A stretch of DNA of 64,000 nucleotides from Thiotrichales bacterium (GCA_947478525.1 CANJVU010000001.1:124001-188000); one strand, 5' to 3'. Positions 43,663 through 53,755 are shown, counted from the first letter of the stretch. Notes: generated by a model from the letters alone, not told the origin. Numbers and translations: made by a program.

Positions 43663-43747
43663 CTAATCACTACAAATGGTAATGGTAAATGTTGTTAAAA
43701 GCCGCTTCCCACCGCACCAGATTTTCGTTATTATCACAACCGCACAT
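43663..43747 (-). promoter_or_regulatory. Leader region with two overlapping short ORFs
   Basis: Two candidate leader peptides overlap. GTG 43737 to TAG 43663-43665 gives 24 residues ending KRLLTTFTITICSD (five Thr and five Ile in all). ATG 43747 to TAG 43670-43672 gives 25 residues ending AAFNNIYHYHL. The first resembles threonine/isoleucine attenuator peptides such as ThrL. Neither has a strong SD, so which one is translated is open. Confidence 0.45.
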
Positions 43748-43768
43748 CTTATCGTGTGCTCGGGTGCT

Positions 43769-43797
43769 AAGATAACAGTAAGGTTACAGACTGTCAA
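43769..43797 (-). promoter_or_regulatory. Sigma-70 promoter of the EamA-hrpA leader
   Basis: On the minus strand, TTGACA (43792-43797), 17 bp, TATCTT (43769-43774). Transcription would start near 43762 and produce a leader of about 170 nt before the EamA ATG. Confidence 0.7.
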
Positions 43798-43859
43798 GAT
43801 TGTTTTGTTAGAAGCTGCTCGTAAAAACGACTCATTACCCGCAACATGGCGCCGCACTT

Positions 43860-44273
43860 ATGAAAAATATTTTTACCTTAGATCCACAATTAGAACGCGA
43901 TAGTTTTTATGTTGGCGAGTTATCACTCTGCCAGGTTCGCTTAATGAACCATGCCGATAATGTGTGGCTAATTTTAATCCCAAAAACCCCTGCAGTGACT
44001 GAATTGTTTGAACTGACTGCGCAACAGCAACAAGCGTTGATGCAAGAGATCACCCACGTTAGTCAGCTGCTGAAGCAACACTTCCCCTGCGATAAACTCA
44101 ACGTCGCCAGCCTGGGCAACGTAGTATCACAGTTACACATCCATATTGTTGCGCGCACCAAAACTGATCACCACTGGCCAAAGCCACTCTGGGGAACCCC
44201 CCTTACCGCATATCCGCTGATAGAAGTCGACTCTCACATCAGACAGGTGCGGGAAGTTCTCGCCATTCATTAA
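43860..44273 (+). CDS. HIT-family nucleotide hydrolase
   Basis: A 137-residue histidine-triad protein. The motif QLHIHIVAR near residue 92 carries the catalytic histidines (HxHx; the third position is valine). LMNHADNVWLILIPKTPAVT and the C-terminal HWPKPLWG match bacterial HIT proteins acting on Ap4A-like or nucleoside phosphoramidate substrates. It is transcribed divergently from the EamA leader and stands alone. Confidence 0.88.
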   Translation: MKNIFTLDPQLERDSFYVGELSLCQVRLMNHADNVWLILIPKTPAVTELFELTAQQQQALMQEITHVSQLLKQHFPCDKLNVASLGNVVSQLHIHIVARTKTDHHWPKPLWGTPLTAYPLIEVDSHIRQVREVLAIH

Positions 44274-44316
44274 AAAATAGCGCATCTTTTTAGTGTAAGG
44301 TCTTATGTCTTTATAG

Positions 44317-44934
44317 CTAGGCCGGTTTTGCCAACAATCCAGAAGGTGTTAAAAATATCTGATATTGAGTTTTATCTTTCAATGGCATGTATACCGCACT
44401 GCCTTGCACGGTTTCTGCAATCAAATATGGCAATAAGGTATGTTGATATACCCAGCTGACGATGGCGTGTTGTTTCATATCGTTCAAACGATAGTCCGGC
44501 AATAACGTCGTGTCATTGCGATCCGGGTCATTAAAGCGTGAGGATAAAAAGTCGAGTTGATAGGTATTATGAATCCCCAGCGCTTGCATCCACGGCTCCC
44601 ACACCACAATATGTGCGCCAAACAACCAACTGTCTCCCAGTAACGCGTAGTTTTTACTACTACCATTTGGGAGCGTAACGGTTAGCTGATAATGATCCGG
44701 TGCTGCCTGTCGCTCAATACTGACGGTAGCAATGGGGTCACGATAGGTTAAATTATGGAACAGCGCAAAGCTAAACGTAAACACAACGGCGGCCGCCGTC
44801 AGGGCAGCAAATACGACCAATAAGAACGTATAACGCAACATGCCCAACCAACGGCCTTTGCGCCACTGCCGCAATACCATATATAACATCAACAAAGCCA
44901 GCAATCCCAAAATCACGGTAATCATCAGTAACAT
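44317..44934 (-). CDS. Membrane-anchored hypothetical protein
   Basis: 205 residues with two N-terminal TM helices (about 3-22 and 34-58), separated by a basic loop (RQWRKGRWLGMLRY). A periplasmic domain of about 140 residues follows, with alternating strands (YQLTVTLPNGSSKNYALLGD, then WVYQHTLLPYLIAETVQGSA). Family not recognised, though similar proteins are sometimes labelled multidrug transporters. GGAG lies 8 bp before the ATG. It follows the SDR gene by 9 bp on the same strand and probably shares its transcript. Confidence 0.7.
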   Translation of the reverse strand: MLLMITVILGLLALLMLYMVLRQWRKGRWLGMLRYTFLLVVFAALTAAAVVFTFSFALFHNLTYRDPIATVSIERQAAPDHYQLTVTLPNGSSKNYALLGDSWLFGAHIVVWEPWMQALGIHNTYQLDFLSSRFNDPDRNDTTLLPDYRLNDMKQHAIVSWVYQHTLLPYLIAETVQGSAVYMPLKDKTQYQIFLTPSGLLAKPA

Positions 44935-44943
44935 AAAAAGCTC

Positions 44944-45702
44944 CTAAATTTTAACGATAGTACGCGCCAACAAACGGGTTTTTAAGTTGGCCGGTAATGA
45001 AGCGACGCATTTTAACACCAGACTGATGCGTTTGGGAAAATGAATTTCACCACGTTTTTTGGCAACACCATCGGCAATAATCTCCGCAGCTTTTTCCGGC
45101 GTCATAATCAAGGGCATTTTGAATTTATTTTTAGCCGTTAACGGCGTTGCCACAAATCCAGGGCAGATAATGGAGACTCGAATCGTGGGATACAGCTCTA
45201 CCGCCATCGCCTGTAAAAAATTACGCACCGCCGCTTTCGCTGCCGTGTAAGGTGACCCACCTGGCAAACCGGTATAACTGGCAATACTGGCCATCCCCAC
45301 CAATTGCGGGCATACCGACTGACGTAATAATGGCAATGCCGCTGCCACGCCATACACCATGCTGTAATAATTTACTTGCATCATATTGAGATAAGGCTCC
45401 ACTTCAAAGGTGTTTCCTGAAGTATGTTGACTGGCGCCGGCATTAAAAATAGCAATATCCAGGTGACCAAACCGTTGCTGAATCTGCGCCGCAGCAACCA
45501 GAGTCGCGGCCTGATCGGTAATATCAAATGGCAAAACCATGACAACCTGATCGGCGCATTCTTGTTGCAACCGCTGCAAGGCTTCTTGATTTCTGCCGGA
45601 AATAATTAACCGCCCGCCGCGTTTCGCCAGCTCTTTTGCCAACGCAAAGCCAATTCCAGAGGAAGCACCGGTGAGCCAGATTAATTTATCCTGAAAGTAC
45701 AT
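44944..45702 (-). CDS. Short-chain dehydrogenase/reductase
   Basis: A 252-residue classical SDR: TGASSGIG at about 11-18, FNAGAS (the NAG motif), and the catalytic Tyr-Lys in SPYTAAKAAVRNF with serine in MASIASY. The C-terminal part (FPKRISLVLKCVASLPANLK) resembles membrane-associated DHRS7-like SDRs. Substrate unknown. Its ATG directly follows the tldD stop (45703), so it lies at the end of the rng-yhdP-nitrilase-tldD operon. Confidence 0.88.
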   Translation of the reverse strand: MYFQDKLIWLTGASSGIGFALAKELAKRGGRLIISGRNQEALQRLQQECADQVVMVLPFDITDQAATLVAAAQIQQRFGHLDIAIFNAGASQHTSGNTFEVEPYLNMMQVNYYSMVYGVAAALPLLRQSVCPQLVGMASIASYTGLPGGSPYTAAKAAVRNFLQAMAVELYPTIRVSIICPGFVATPLTAKNKFKMPLIMTPEKAAEIIADGVAKKRGEIHFPKRISLVLKCVASLPANLKTRLLARTIVKI

Positions 45703-47133
45703 TTACTTCGTCCCACCCACCGTCAAACCATTGATGCGCACCGTTGGCATACCAACACCCACCGGAACGCTTTGGCCCTCTTTACCACAAATACCAATGC
45801 CTTTATCTAACGCAAGATCATTGCCAACCATGGTGATTTTTTTAAGCGCTGTTGGACCATCGCCGATTAGCGTGGCGCCTTTCACTGGCTTAGTGATTTG
45901 GCCATTTTCAATCAGATAGGCTTCATTGGCCACGAAGACATATTTACCCGAAGTGATATCGACTTGGCCACCGCTAAAATTTACCGCATATAAGCCGTTC
46001 TTGACCGAACCGATAATTTCTTCTGGCGTGTGTTGACCCGGTAACATATAAGTGTTGGTCATGCGTGGCAACGGAATATTGGCATAAGATTCCCGCCGTG
46101 CATTGCCGGTACAGGCTTTGCCCATTAACCGTGCATTGAGTTTATCTTGCAGGTAACCTGTGAGCTTACCGTTTTCGATCAACACATTATAACCGGATGG
46201 TGTGCCTTCATCATCCATGGTCAATGAACCACGACGCCCCGCCATAGTACCATCGTCCACAACGGTGCATAATGGCGAAGCAATGCGCTTGCCCATTAAC
46301 TTGGAAAATGCTGAAGTCCCTTTGCGATTAAAATCACCTTCCAAGCCATGGCCGATGGCCTCGTGCAACAACACCCCCGTCCAACCATTACCCAACACCA
46401 CATCCATGGTGCCTGCAGGTGCATCAACGGCATGTAAATTTAAACAGGCAATACGCACCGCTTCTTTAACAAAGCCTTGCCAAATATCGTCTTGCAATAA
46501 AGTTTGATAATCATAGCGCCCACCCCCACCAGAAAATCCGGTTTCACGTCGGCCATTTTCTTCGGCAATCACTGAAATATTCAATCTGACCAACGGTCGA
46601 ATGTCGGCGCAATAGGTACCATCAGAGGCTGCGATCAATATGGTATCATGATCTCCAGCAACACTGGCCATCACCTGCTTAACGCGTGGATCCAGCGAAC
46701 GCGCCAGGCGATCCATACGCTGCAACAGCTCTACCAACAATGATTGATCGTAAGCGTGCCAAGGGCTATCAACGCCATATAATGAATTGGCGACCGGCTT
46801 AGCACGAAGTTTAGTGCTCGCATTTCCGCCTAAACTGGCAATGCTACGCGCGGTTCTACCAGCCTCTTGTAAGGCGCTTAAATCAATATCGTCAGAATAA
46901 GCAAATCCCGTTTTTTCACCACTGACCGCGCGCACCCCGACGCCATGATCAATGTGAAAATCAGATTCTTTAACAATGCTGTCTTCCAGTGATAACGAAC
47001 TGCTTTCACGAATTTGAAAATATAAATCAGCGTAGTCAACCTGCGTTTGCTGAATATCATGCAATACGGACTGCAGGTCATTAACGGTCAAACCATGCGG
47101 TGTTAAAATACGGTGTTCAGCAATATTAATCAT
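45703..47133 (-). CDS. tldD: Metalloprotease TldD
   Basis: 476 residues. TldD pairs with TldE (PmbA) to form a zinc protease that trims peptides such as microcin B17 and CcdA. The zinc motif HEAIGHGLEGDF is present, with GTSAFSKLMGKRIAS after it and the C-terminal catalytic-cleft region TSGKYVFVANEAYLIENGQI. Full length. It follows the nitrilase gene by 7 bp in the conserved rng-yhdP-tldD order. The partner gene tldE is not in the window. Confidence 0.95.
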   Translation of the reverse strand: MINIAEHRILTPHGLTVNDLQSVLHDIQQTQVDYADLYFQIRESSSLSLEDSIVKESDFHIDHGVGVRAVSGEKTGFAYSDDIDLSALQEAGRTARSIASLGGNASTKLRAKPVANSLYGVDSPWHAYDQSLLVELLQRMDRLARSLDPRVKQVMASVAGDHDTILIAASDGTYCADIRPLVRLNISVIAEENGRRETGFSGGGGRYDYQTLLQDDIWQGFVKEAVRIACLNLHAVDAPAGTMDVVLGNGWTGVLLHEAIGHGLEGDFNRKGTSAFSKLMGKRIASPLCTVVDDGTMAGRRGSLTMDDEGTPSGYNVLIENGKLTGYLQDKLNARLMGKACTGNARRESYANIPLPRMTNTYMLPGQHTPEEIIGSVKNGLYAVNFSGGQVDITSGKYVFVANEAYLIENGQITKPVKGATLIGDGPTALKKITMVGNDLALDKGIGICGKEGQSVPVGVGMPTVRINGLTVGGTK

Positions 47134-47140
47134 GAGCGGG

Positions 47141-47953
47141 TTATAACCTCCGATGGTTCCAAACAGGGAATTCCTCGCGTAACACCTGAATTCTTATTAA
47201 ATCAATATCAGCAACCACCGCGCCAATCCCCACTTCTTTGCAACCCATCACAATACCCCATGGGCCAATGATCATGCTATGACCATGAGTTTCACGACCA
47301 TTATCATGCACACCGCCTTGGTTGGGTGCAATAACATAACATTGGTTTTCAATGGCACGAGTACGCAGTAGTGTGCGCCAATGCATCCGCCCAGTCGTGG
47401 CGGTAAAGGCAGAGGGGACCACTAAAATATCAGCACCCTTTTCTCGCAATTGACGGTAGAGCTCCGGAAAGCGCAGATCATAACAAACACTTAGACCGAT
47501 TTTACCAAAAGGCGACTCAATGACCACTACCTGATTGCCAGGTTTGACGTAGCTAGACTCCTGATAGACTTCACTCACACCACCTAAAAAAACATCAAAT
47601 AAATGGATTTTGTCATAGCGTGCCACCCTTTGACCATCACTGTTATACACTAACGTTGCATTACTAATTTTATTGGGGTCGTCCGTTGCCAGAGGAAGGG
47701 TTCCTGCAATGATCCAAATACCATTGGTTTGTGCACATTTGGCAACAAAATCTTGAATACGCCCACTGCCAAAGGTTTCTTTAATCAAAAGAGTATCTTG
47801 TGGTGTTTTGCCCATAAATGCAAAATTTTCTGGCAATACAATTAATTGCGCCCCCTGATCAACTGCCTGTTTAACCAGCAGCTGCATGGTCATTAAATTT
47901 GGCCCAACTGCTGAGCACGATACCATTTGAATGGCTGCCACTTTACTGGTCAT
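47141..47953 (-). CDS. Carbon-nitrogen hydrolase, Nit1/omega-amidase type
   Basis: 270 residues of the nitrilase fold. The catalytic triad is visible as Glu in LIVLPENFAFMG, Lys in RYDKIHLFDV and Cys in LSVCYDLRFPELYRQL. The sequence follows the deaminated-glutathione amidase (Nit1) subgroup, a metabolite-repair enzyme. Its ATG overlaps the yhdP stop by 4 bp (ATGA), so translation is coupled. The insertion of this gene between yhdP and tldD is common in gammaproteobacteria. Confidence 0.9.
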   Translation of the reverse strand: MTSKVAAIQMVSCSAVGPNLMTMQLLVKQAVDQGAQLIVLPENFAFMGKTPQDTLLIKETFGSGRIQDFVAKCAQTNGIWIIAGTLPLATDDPNKISNATLVYNSDGQRVARYDKIHLFDVFLGGVSEVYQESSYVKPGNQVVVIESPFGKIGLSVCYDLRFPELYRQLREKGADILVVPSAFTATTGRMHWRTLLRTRAIENQCYVIAPNQGGVHDNGRETHGHSMIIGPWGIVMGCKEVGIGAVVADIDLIRIQVLREEFPVWNHRRL

Positions 47954-50900
47954 GATGTTGTTCCTCCACTCATTGCACTGACTGCCGTTGGATTATTCCA
48001 CGGCCCGGTGACATGATACACTAATCCTTTGTTTTTGAGGATGGTATTGGTAACCACTTTATCCACCAACCAAGTCGCTGCTCCGGCAATAGGTCCAATA
48101 ATCGGCCCACCGATGATACCAACCGCCAAGGCGAGCCCACCGCCTATCTGCGGCATAACCACCACATTTTGATCCAGTGTTTTGTGAACCAAATCAACAC
48201 TCCCACTCAAGGTTAAATTCAAGGCCGGCCCTGTGAGCTCTGTCTGTTGTGTCACTGCCACACCTTTTTGAATGGCGTATTGACCTTTCAAAGTGTCAAA
48301 GGCCAACCCTTTTTCTGTCAGATCAGAAAAATTCAAACTCAACCGTTGAAAAATAGAGCCTACACTGAGAATACCCAGATAACGACTCATTCCAGGGTTC
48401 ACTGAGGAAAGCGCCCCATTGGCAAGGTCAAACGCCACATTACCCTGTATCGTCGACACTTGCGGCGCGGTTAACTTACCCTGCCAGGAACCAGAAAACG
48501 TAACCATTCCCTCACCGCTGCTGATCACGTTAGGATAACCAACTTCTGTTAACGTTTTACCCCAATTCTTAGCATCGACTTTTCCAGAAACATTAAAACT
48601 ACCAGTCTTGGGCAATGCCACTAAAGTACCCTGTATGGTACTGGTAAAATCTGGCGAGTTAACCTTAAAAATAGAGACTTGAATACCTTTGGTTACGGGT
48701 TGTGTTACCAGCTGTACCGCACCAAAATTATCAGCACCCCAATACAATTGCTTTACATTCATGTCTAAACTGGGCCATGCCAGCAAATCTTTCAGTGAAA
48801 TGGCTTTAGTCACTCGACTATTCGCTTTACGCTCAAAAAATAAATAATCGAATTGACCTTTATAGAGCGGTTTATTCCAATTACTGGGCAACATTACTGA
48901 GCCACTGGCCTTGGGCCCAGCCACGTGCAAAACCCAGCTGGGCGATTGCCAAACCACCATCGCCACCACATGATCAAATTGCTGCGAGAAAAAGTTAAGC
49001 ACACCAACGTTCAGTATTGCACTATCCAACCACTGTGCCAGAGTCACATTATTGAATTCAGCTGAGGATTGATAACCCACATTACTCATCAGTGGCTTGA
49101 AGGCGTTAATCCAATCAGATACGGCAATACTCGCAACCGAACCATTCACAAACAAATGAACCGGAGGCTTAGGAGGCATTGATACTTGATCAGCACCAAG
49201 TGTGACAACCCCAACAACGCCTTTGACCTGGTGATTATTTACGGCAATACTGACACGAGCTGCCAACAGTTGGCCGATATGACCCATCACTGGAATTTTC
49301 AAAGGATCACTAAAGTCAGCTGACAATGCTAACGGTTGCAACGATTCTGCTGCTTTGGTTAGCGGCACAGGCAAATTTACTTGAACCCCCTGCAAGGTTG
49401 AATTCAATTGTGCCAACACCTGATTATCGGACAAGATAATTTGTGTAGAAAAAGGCGCCTGCCCAACCACCAATGATCCCAGCGAAAGCTTGAAAAGCTT
49501 GGCAATTACTGGCACGTCTAATGTACCTTTCAATGTAACCTGACGCTGCACTATTCCTTTGACGGTTTTTGTAACAATGGCAATGCGCAAGGGATGTCCA
49601 AACAAGCTACCTTTGACATCCTTTGCTCTCAGCGTAGCGGGAGTAAATTGCACCACGCCTTTGACCTTAGTGGCTTCAATGGGTGTATTCGTTAACGAAA
49701 CCGTGTTATTATTGAGCACCACCTTTCCATTAATTTGATTGGGGGTATTCTTAGTCCCAGGGCCCACAGGAAAACGCATATCGACAGTAACCCCCACTGC
49801 TCCATGGATGGTCAGGGCATCAAACATTTTACCCACACTATCCGCTAATGGGCTCTGCCGAATGTAGGGCTCAATACCAACGCCATCAGCGGTGACTTGT
49901 CCTTTAATCATCATCACAGAATCTATGCCTTTTTGCAGATCGGGCTGAGTTAAGCTAAATTGATCGACGCGCCCCCCCGCAACCACACCCTGATTGGCGG
50001 TAATCATCAACTGCTGATCATTGAACAACACACGACCTTGAACTTGTTTAATCGCAGGCCATTTATCCCAGGGGTATAATGTAGCATTCGGAATATTCAA
50101 CACGGTTTGCATAACCCCTTGATGATCAACAAAAGGTAAATGATTCAAAGAACCTTTCAACACAAAACTACCCGTGGCTAAAGGTACTGCCACTAAATTA
50201 CTCAGCAACCACTCGCGCGCATGATCCGCTACAATGGGCGCCAAGGGTAAAAATACCGGCAATGCTTGCTGTGCCTGACGTATTTGAACCCCCCCCACAA
50301 ATTGTACAGAAGGTGCGGTAAAGGTTCTTTCTATTACCGATGAACCCTGTAAATAAACACTCAGCCACGGGTTATTAAAATAAAACCGCCTTAAGTGCAA
50401 TTGCCAGCCAGTATCAATCTTTTGCCATAATATTGACGTACTTAATATGCTTTCTGGCCAGGTTTGGGCAAAAAACGTGGGAGAACCCAAAATAAAATGA
50501 TTGGTTTGGACGTTCAACACACCCCATTGCTGAGTGGCGTGCACATGACCTGAGAGGCCACTGACTGCTGGATAAGCATCAAAAGCCTGGGTAGCCAGAT
50601 TATCTAAATCACCATCCAGCACATAATTACCTAACTGTTGATTCTGAAACTCTAGCGCCACATAAGCTTGCTTGATATATCCTTGTGGCTGGATGTGTGC
50701 AAGGGTCTGCACAGTTGCGTCATTTGGGTTCCCCAAGAGCAATGCCATATCAGCTGCCAATTCCAAGTTAATGCTGCTTGTCTGGATTTGCCATTGCGTC
50801 AATGCATTTTGTGGCAGCATGGTCACTTGCCAATACTCTGGTGGCTGCTGTAGCACAAGTGGATTATCTTCATCGTACAATGGTTCTCCTGCCACTTGCC

Positions 50901-51846
50901 AAGCGCCAGCAGTCAACGGCCGCCACTTAAATTTCAGACGCATGTTCGGAAAGTCAATGGCACGATTAAATTGCAGGTTTGCAATAGTGACCTGATGTAA
51001 GGTGACCTCAGCACTGGCCGATTGTAATTGATTTTTTTGCCACGCCATCCAGGCTTGGATGGTTCCTCCGATATGCTGTACCGCCAGGTGATCCCACTGC
51101 ACTTCACTGAGTAAATAAGCAAGATCCTTACCATGAATGCTGGTATATAGCTCAGCACGAGGTTGTCCTTGCTCATCATAAAGATCTCCCAACACTTGCA
51201 AGCTTCCATTGATGGTTTGTGGTAGCAATGCATTCATCTGCAAAGAAAAATGATACTCTCCTACTTGATTCCACTCTACGCTGATGGAGTCAATCTCAAT
51301 ACGATCGTTTATTTGTTGAACTTCCAGATGAATTTGCTGTAAGGTAATCGATGACTGCGTCGCCATCCACTGCCAAAATGACTGCCAGGAGACCACCGCA
51401 CCACTCTTGTTACTGCCAAAGCCCGCCAGACGATATTGACCATCTGGTTGTTCGGTCAAAACCACAGAAGCACCTGACAATACGACACGCTCGGTCACCA
51501 AGGTCCGCTGACACAGGCTTTGCCAGAGGGCAAATTTAACGGTCACTTTATTGACTTGAAACCCTGCCTGTTGGTCGTTGTTCGGAATAATAACAATATC
51601 TTGCAAAGACAAGGTCGGTTCCCAATTAGAAAAGCCTAAGCTAGCGACATCAAAATTAACATGCACCCCCAAACGCTCTGAGACCCATTGCTGTAACTTT
51701 CCGGTTTTATGCGCCACATAAATACCCGTCGCCAGTGCAGCACAGAATAGGCCAATCATGAGAATCATAAACACCAACAGGAAACTCATCCATTTGATGG
51801 CTTTCTGGAGGGAAACGGTGAGGTGGATCGATTTTAATTTACGCAT
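47950..51846 (-). CDS. yhdP: YhdP, AsmA-like intermembrane lipid-transport protein
   Basis: 1298 residues. A single N-terminal TM helix (about 18-45, MSFLLVFMILMIGLFCAAL) anchors a very long periplasmic part of repeating beta strands with DUF3971 and AsmA-like C-terminal regions. Near the end lies ALAVGIIGGPIIGPIAGAAT, typical of the YhdP/TamB/AsmA bridge family. YhdP helps move phospholipids to the outer membrane and supports permeability. It lies 1 bp from rng upstream and overlaps the nitrilase gene downstream. Confidence 0.93.
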   Translation of the reverse strand: MRKLKSIHLTVSLQKAIKWMSFLLVFMILMIGLFCAALATGIYVAHKTGKLQQWVSERLGVHVNFDVASLGFSNWEPTLSLQDIVIIPNNDQQAGFQVNKVTVKFALWQSLCQRTLVTERVVLSGASVVLTEQPDGQYRLAGFGSNKSGAVVSWQSFWQWMATQSSITLQQIHLEVQQINDRIEIDSISVEWNQVGEYHFSLQMNALLPQTINGSLQVLGDLYDEQGQPRAELYTSIHGKDLAYLLSEVQWDHLAVQHIGGTIQAWMAWQKNQLQSASAEVTLHQVTIANLQFNRAIDFPNMRLKFKWRPLTAGAWQVAGEPLYDEDNPLVLQQPPEYWQVTMLPQNALTQWQIQTSSINLELAADMALLLGNPNDATVQTLAHIQPQGYIKQAYVALEFQNQQLGNYVLDGDLDNLATQAFDAYPAVSGLSGHVHATQQWGVLNVQTNHFILGSPTFFAQTWPESILSTSILWQKIDTGWQLHLRRFYFNNPWLSVYLQGSSVIERTFTAPSVQFVGGVQIRQAQQALPVFLPLAPIVADHAREWLLSNLVAVPLATGSFVLKGSLNHLPFVDHQGVMQTVLNIPNATLYPWDKWPAIKQVQGRVLFNDQQLMITANQGVVAGGRVDQFSLTQPDLQKGIDSVMMIKGQVTADGVGIEPYIRQSPLADSVGKMFDALTIHGAVGVTVDMRFPVGPGTKNTPNQINGKVVLNNNTVSLTNTPIEATKVKGVVQFTPATLRAKDVKGSLFGHPLRIAIVTKTVKGIVQRQVTLKGTLDVPVIAKLFKLSLGSLVVGQAPFSTQIILSDNQVLAQLNSTLQGVQVNLPVPLTKAAESLQPLALSADFSDPLKIPVMGHIGQLLAARVSIAVNNHQVKGVVGVVTLGADQVSMPPKPPVHLFVNGSVASIAVSDWINAFKPLMSNVGYQSSAEFNNVTLAQWLDSAILNVGVLNFFSQQFDHVVAMVVWQSPSWVLHVAGPKASGSVMLPSNWNKPLYKGQFDYLFFERKANSRVTKAISLKDLLAWPSLDMNVKQLYWGADNFGAVQLVTQPVTKGIQVSIFKVNSPDFTSTIQGTLVALPKTGSFNVSGKVDAKNWGKTLTEVGYPNVISSGEGMVTFSGSWQGKLTAPQVSTIQGNVAFDLANGALSSVNPGMSRYLGILSVGSIFQRLSLNFSDLTEKGLAFDTLKGQYAIQKGVAVTQQTELTGPALNLTLSGSVDLVHKTLDQNVVVMPQIGGGLALAVGIIGGPIIGPIAGAATWLVDKVVTNTILKNKGLVYHVTGPWNNPTAVSAMSGGTTS

Positions 51847-51847
51847 C

Positions 51848-53335
51848 TTAAGTCAACACAATATCATAACGTTCTTGAATATAGCTCGAATCTGCTTTTA
51901 CCTTAATGGGTCGGTTTAGAGTAGCCTCCAGCTCACCCAATGCCTGACTCTGTTCTTCCATTAAATAATTGGCCACGACCGTCGATACCAAAATCAAAAA
52001 TCCTTCTACGGCCTCATACAATTTTGCCTCATGTGCCAACGCTCGAAAAACCTCATAAGCAATGGTTTCTGGGGTTTTGACCCGACCACGCCCTTCGCAC
52101 TGCGGACAGACTTCGCATAATTGCTGTAGCAAATTATCGTGAATACGTTTGCGCGTCATTTCAATCAATCCCAAGGGAGACAAAGCACCAAAACTGGTTT
52201 TGGCATAATCTTTAGCCAATACTTTTGCCAAGGTTTGCACCAATTGATGACGATGATCGGCATCGGTCATGTCAATAAAATCTGCGATGATGATCCCACC
52301 CAGATTACGCAACCGTAGTTGCCGACCGATCGCTTGTGCAGCTTCCAAGTTGGTTTTGAAAATGGTGTCTTCAAGATTACTGCCCCCCACAAAAGAACCA
52401 GTATTGACATCAATGGTGGTCATTGCCTCGGTGTGATCAATCACCAAATAGCCACCCGATTTAAGCGGCACTTTACGTTGTAATGCGCGCTGCAACTCTT
52501 CCTCAACGTTATACATTTCAAACAAAGGGGTGTGGCCACGATGCAATTTGATTTTCGGTTCAATCAAGGGCATCAGTTCATGACAAAACTGTTTAACCTG
52601 GTTGTAATGCAGCTCTGAGTCAATACACACTTGTTGCACTCGATCATCCACCATATCGCGAATGGCGCGTTTTAATAACGGCAGATCTTCGTGAATCACC
52701 GCCGGTGCTTTGGCTACCTTTGCTTTTTCCTGCAGTGATTGCCACAGTTTTTGTAAAAATGTGATATCGGGTGCTAATGACTCAATGCTTTGCCCTTCCG
52801 CCACGGTTCGCACAATATAGCCCGCCGGTTTATCGACCTTGAGCAAGGTTTTCATTGCTGCCTGCAGCCGGTCACGCTCGGAAGGATTATCCAGTCGCAC
52901 AGAAATGCCAATATGATTTAGATCTGGCAGATACACCAGATAACGCGATGCCAACGATAAATGGGTAGTCAAGCGCACCCCTTTGGTACCCAAGGGATCT
53001 TTAATTACCTGCACCAAGATTTCTTGCCCTTCACGCAACCAGCGCCGTATATCGGCTTCGGGCGTTGTAAGATCAACTTCCTGACCATCATCCAGCAACG
53101 GCATTACTTCAGACACATGCAAAAATCCAGCGCGCTCCAGACCAATTTCCACAAAGGCTGCCTGCATGCCGGGCAATACCCGCACCACTTTGCCTTTATA
53201 AATATTACCCACCAGCCCACGTAAACTCGGTCGCTCGATATGAATATCAAACAACAAACCATTCTCCAAAACCGCAACGCGCGTTTCGTGAGGCGATACA
53301 TTGATTAAAATTTCCGAGCTTTCACTCGTTGCCAT
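51848..53335 (-). CDS. rng: Ribonuclease G
   Basis: A 495-residue endoribonuclease that matures 16S rRNA 5' ends and decays mRNAs. The S1 RNA-binding domain is at about 35-130 (GNIYKGKVVRVLPGMQAAFV, then ERAGFLHVSEV). The DNase I-like catalytic domain has the magnesium aspartates in IDVNTGSFVGG and IIADFIDMTD. The zinc-link CPQCEGRGRV supports dimerisation. The length is that of RNase G, without the long RNase E tail. It is the first gene of the rng-yhdP-nit-tldD-SDR run. Confidence 0.96.
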   Translation of the reverse strand: MATSESSEILINVSPHETRVAVLENGLLFDIHIERPSLRGLVGNIYKGKVVRVLPGMQAAFVEIGLERAGFLHVSEVMPLLDDGQEVDLTTPEADIRRWLREGQEILVQVIKDPLGTKGVRLTTHLSLASRYLVYLPDLNHIGISVRLDNPSERDRLQAAMKTLLKVDKPAGYIVRTVAEGQSIESLAPDITFLQKLWQSLQEKAKVAKAPAVIHEDLPLLKRAIRDMVDDRVQQVCIDSELHYNQVKQFCHELMPLIEPKIKLHRGHTPLFEMYNVEEELQRALQRKVPLKSGGYLVIDHTEAMTTIDVNTGSFVGGSNLEDTIFKTNLEAAQAIGRQLRLRNLGGIIIADFIDMTDADHRHQLVQTLAKVLAKDYAKTSFGALSPLGLIEMTRKRIHDNLLQQLCEVCPQCEGRGRVKTPETIAYEVFRALAHEAKLYEAVEGFLILVSTVVANYLMEEQSQALGELEATLNRPIKVKADSSYIQERYDIVLT

Positions 53336-53441
53336 ACGTCTACAATCTTATCAAATTCTATTGTAGTAATTGTACGTCAAATTAAACTTGCTGGCGAATG
53401 GATTTGAAGGTACTTAAAACGTCAACAAAACTTACCTATGA

Positions 53442-53723
53442 TTAACGCATACTTAGACCCAGACCCCTTGCTGCAATTAAATCTGTGCGTGTTGTCATGA
53501 CAGCGGTTTGAGTTGTATAACAAAAAATCAACCCCACAGCATAACGATTCTTTTCATAGTCACTTTGAGAAATATGATTCCCCTGTCCATCTGTTACAGG
53601 AAACCAAACTGCTGGGCATTTATCTTTTTTTTCTGGAGACACTTGAACCAATACCCCATTGGTTTCATGATTTTTCTTAATTGGTATTCCTAACGGCACA
53701 TCCATCTCCTCATCTCTAATCAT
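53442..53723 (-). CDS. Small hypothetical protein
   Basis: 93 residues, soluble, starting MIRDEEMDVPLGIPIKKN, with a central VLVQVSPEKKDKCPAVWFPV, and an alanine/leucine end. No good SD is seen before the first ATG, and GAGGAG sits too close to the second (residue 7). It lies directly after the acnA terminator. No family recognised; coding status is likely from composition but unproven. Confidence 0.45.
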   Translation of the reverse strand: MIRDEEMDVPLGIPIKKNHETNGVLVQVSPEKKDKCPAVWFPVTDGQGNHISQSDYEKNRYAVGLIFCYTTQTAVMTTRTDLIAARGLGLSMR

Positions 53724-53729
53724 TCACAC

Positions 53730-53755
53730 AAAAAAGCCCCCCAGTGGAGGCTTTT
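53730..53755 (-). terminator. Intrinsic terminator after acnA
   Basis: Minus strand: AAAAGCCTCC, loop ACTG, GGGGGCTTTTTT; ten-pair stem with one G-T pair followed by Ts, 18 bp past the acnA stop. It can also fold in the other direction. Confidence 0.8.
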
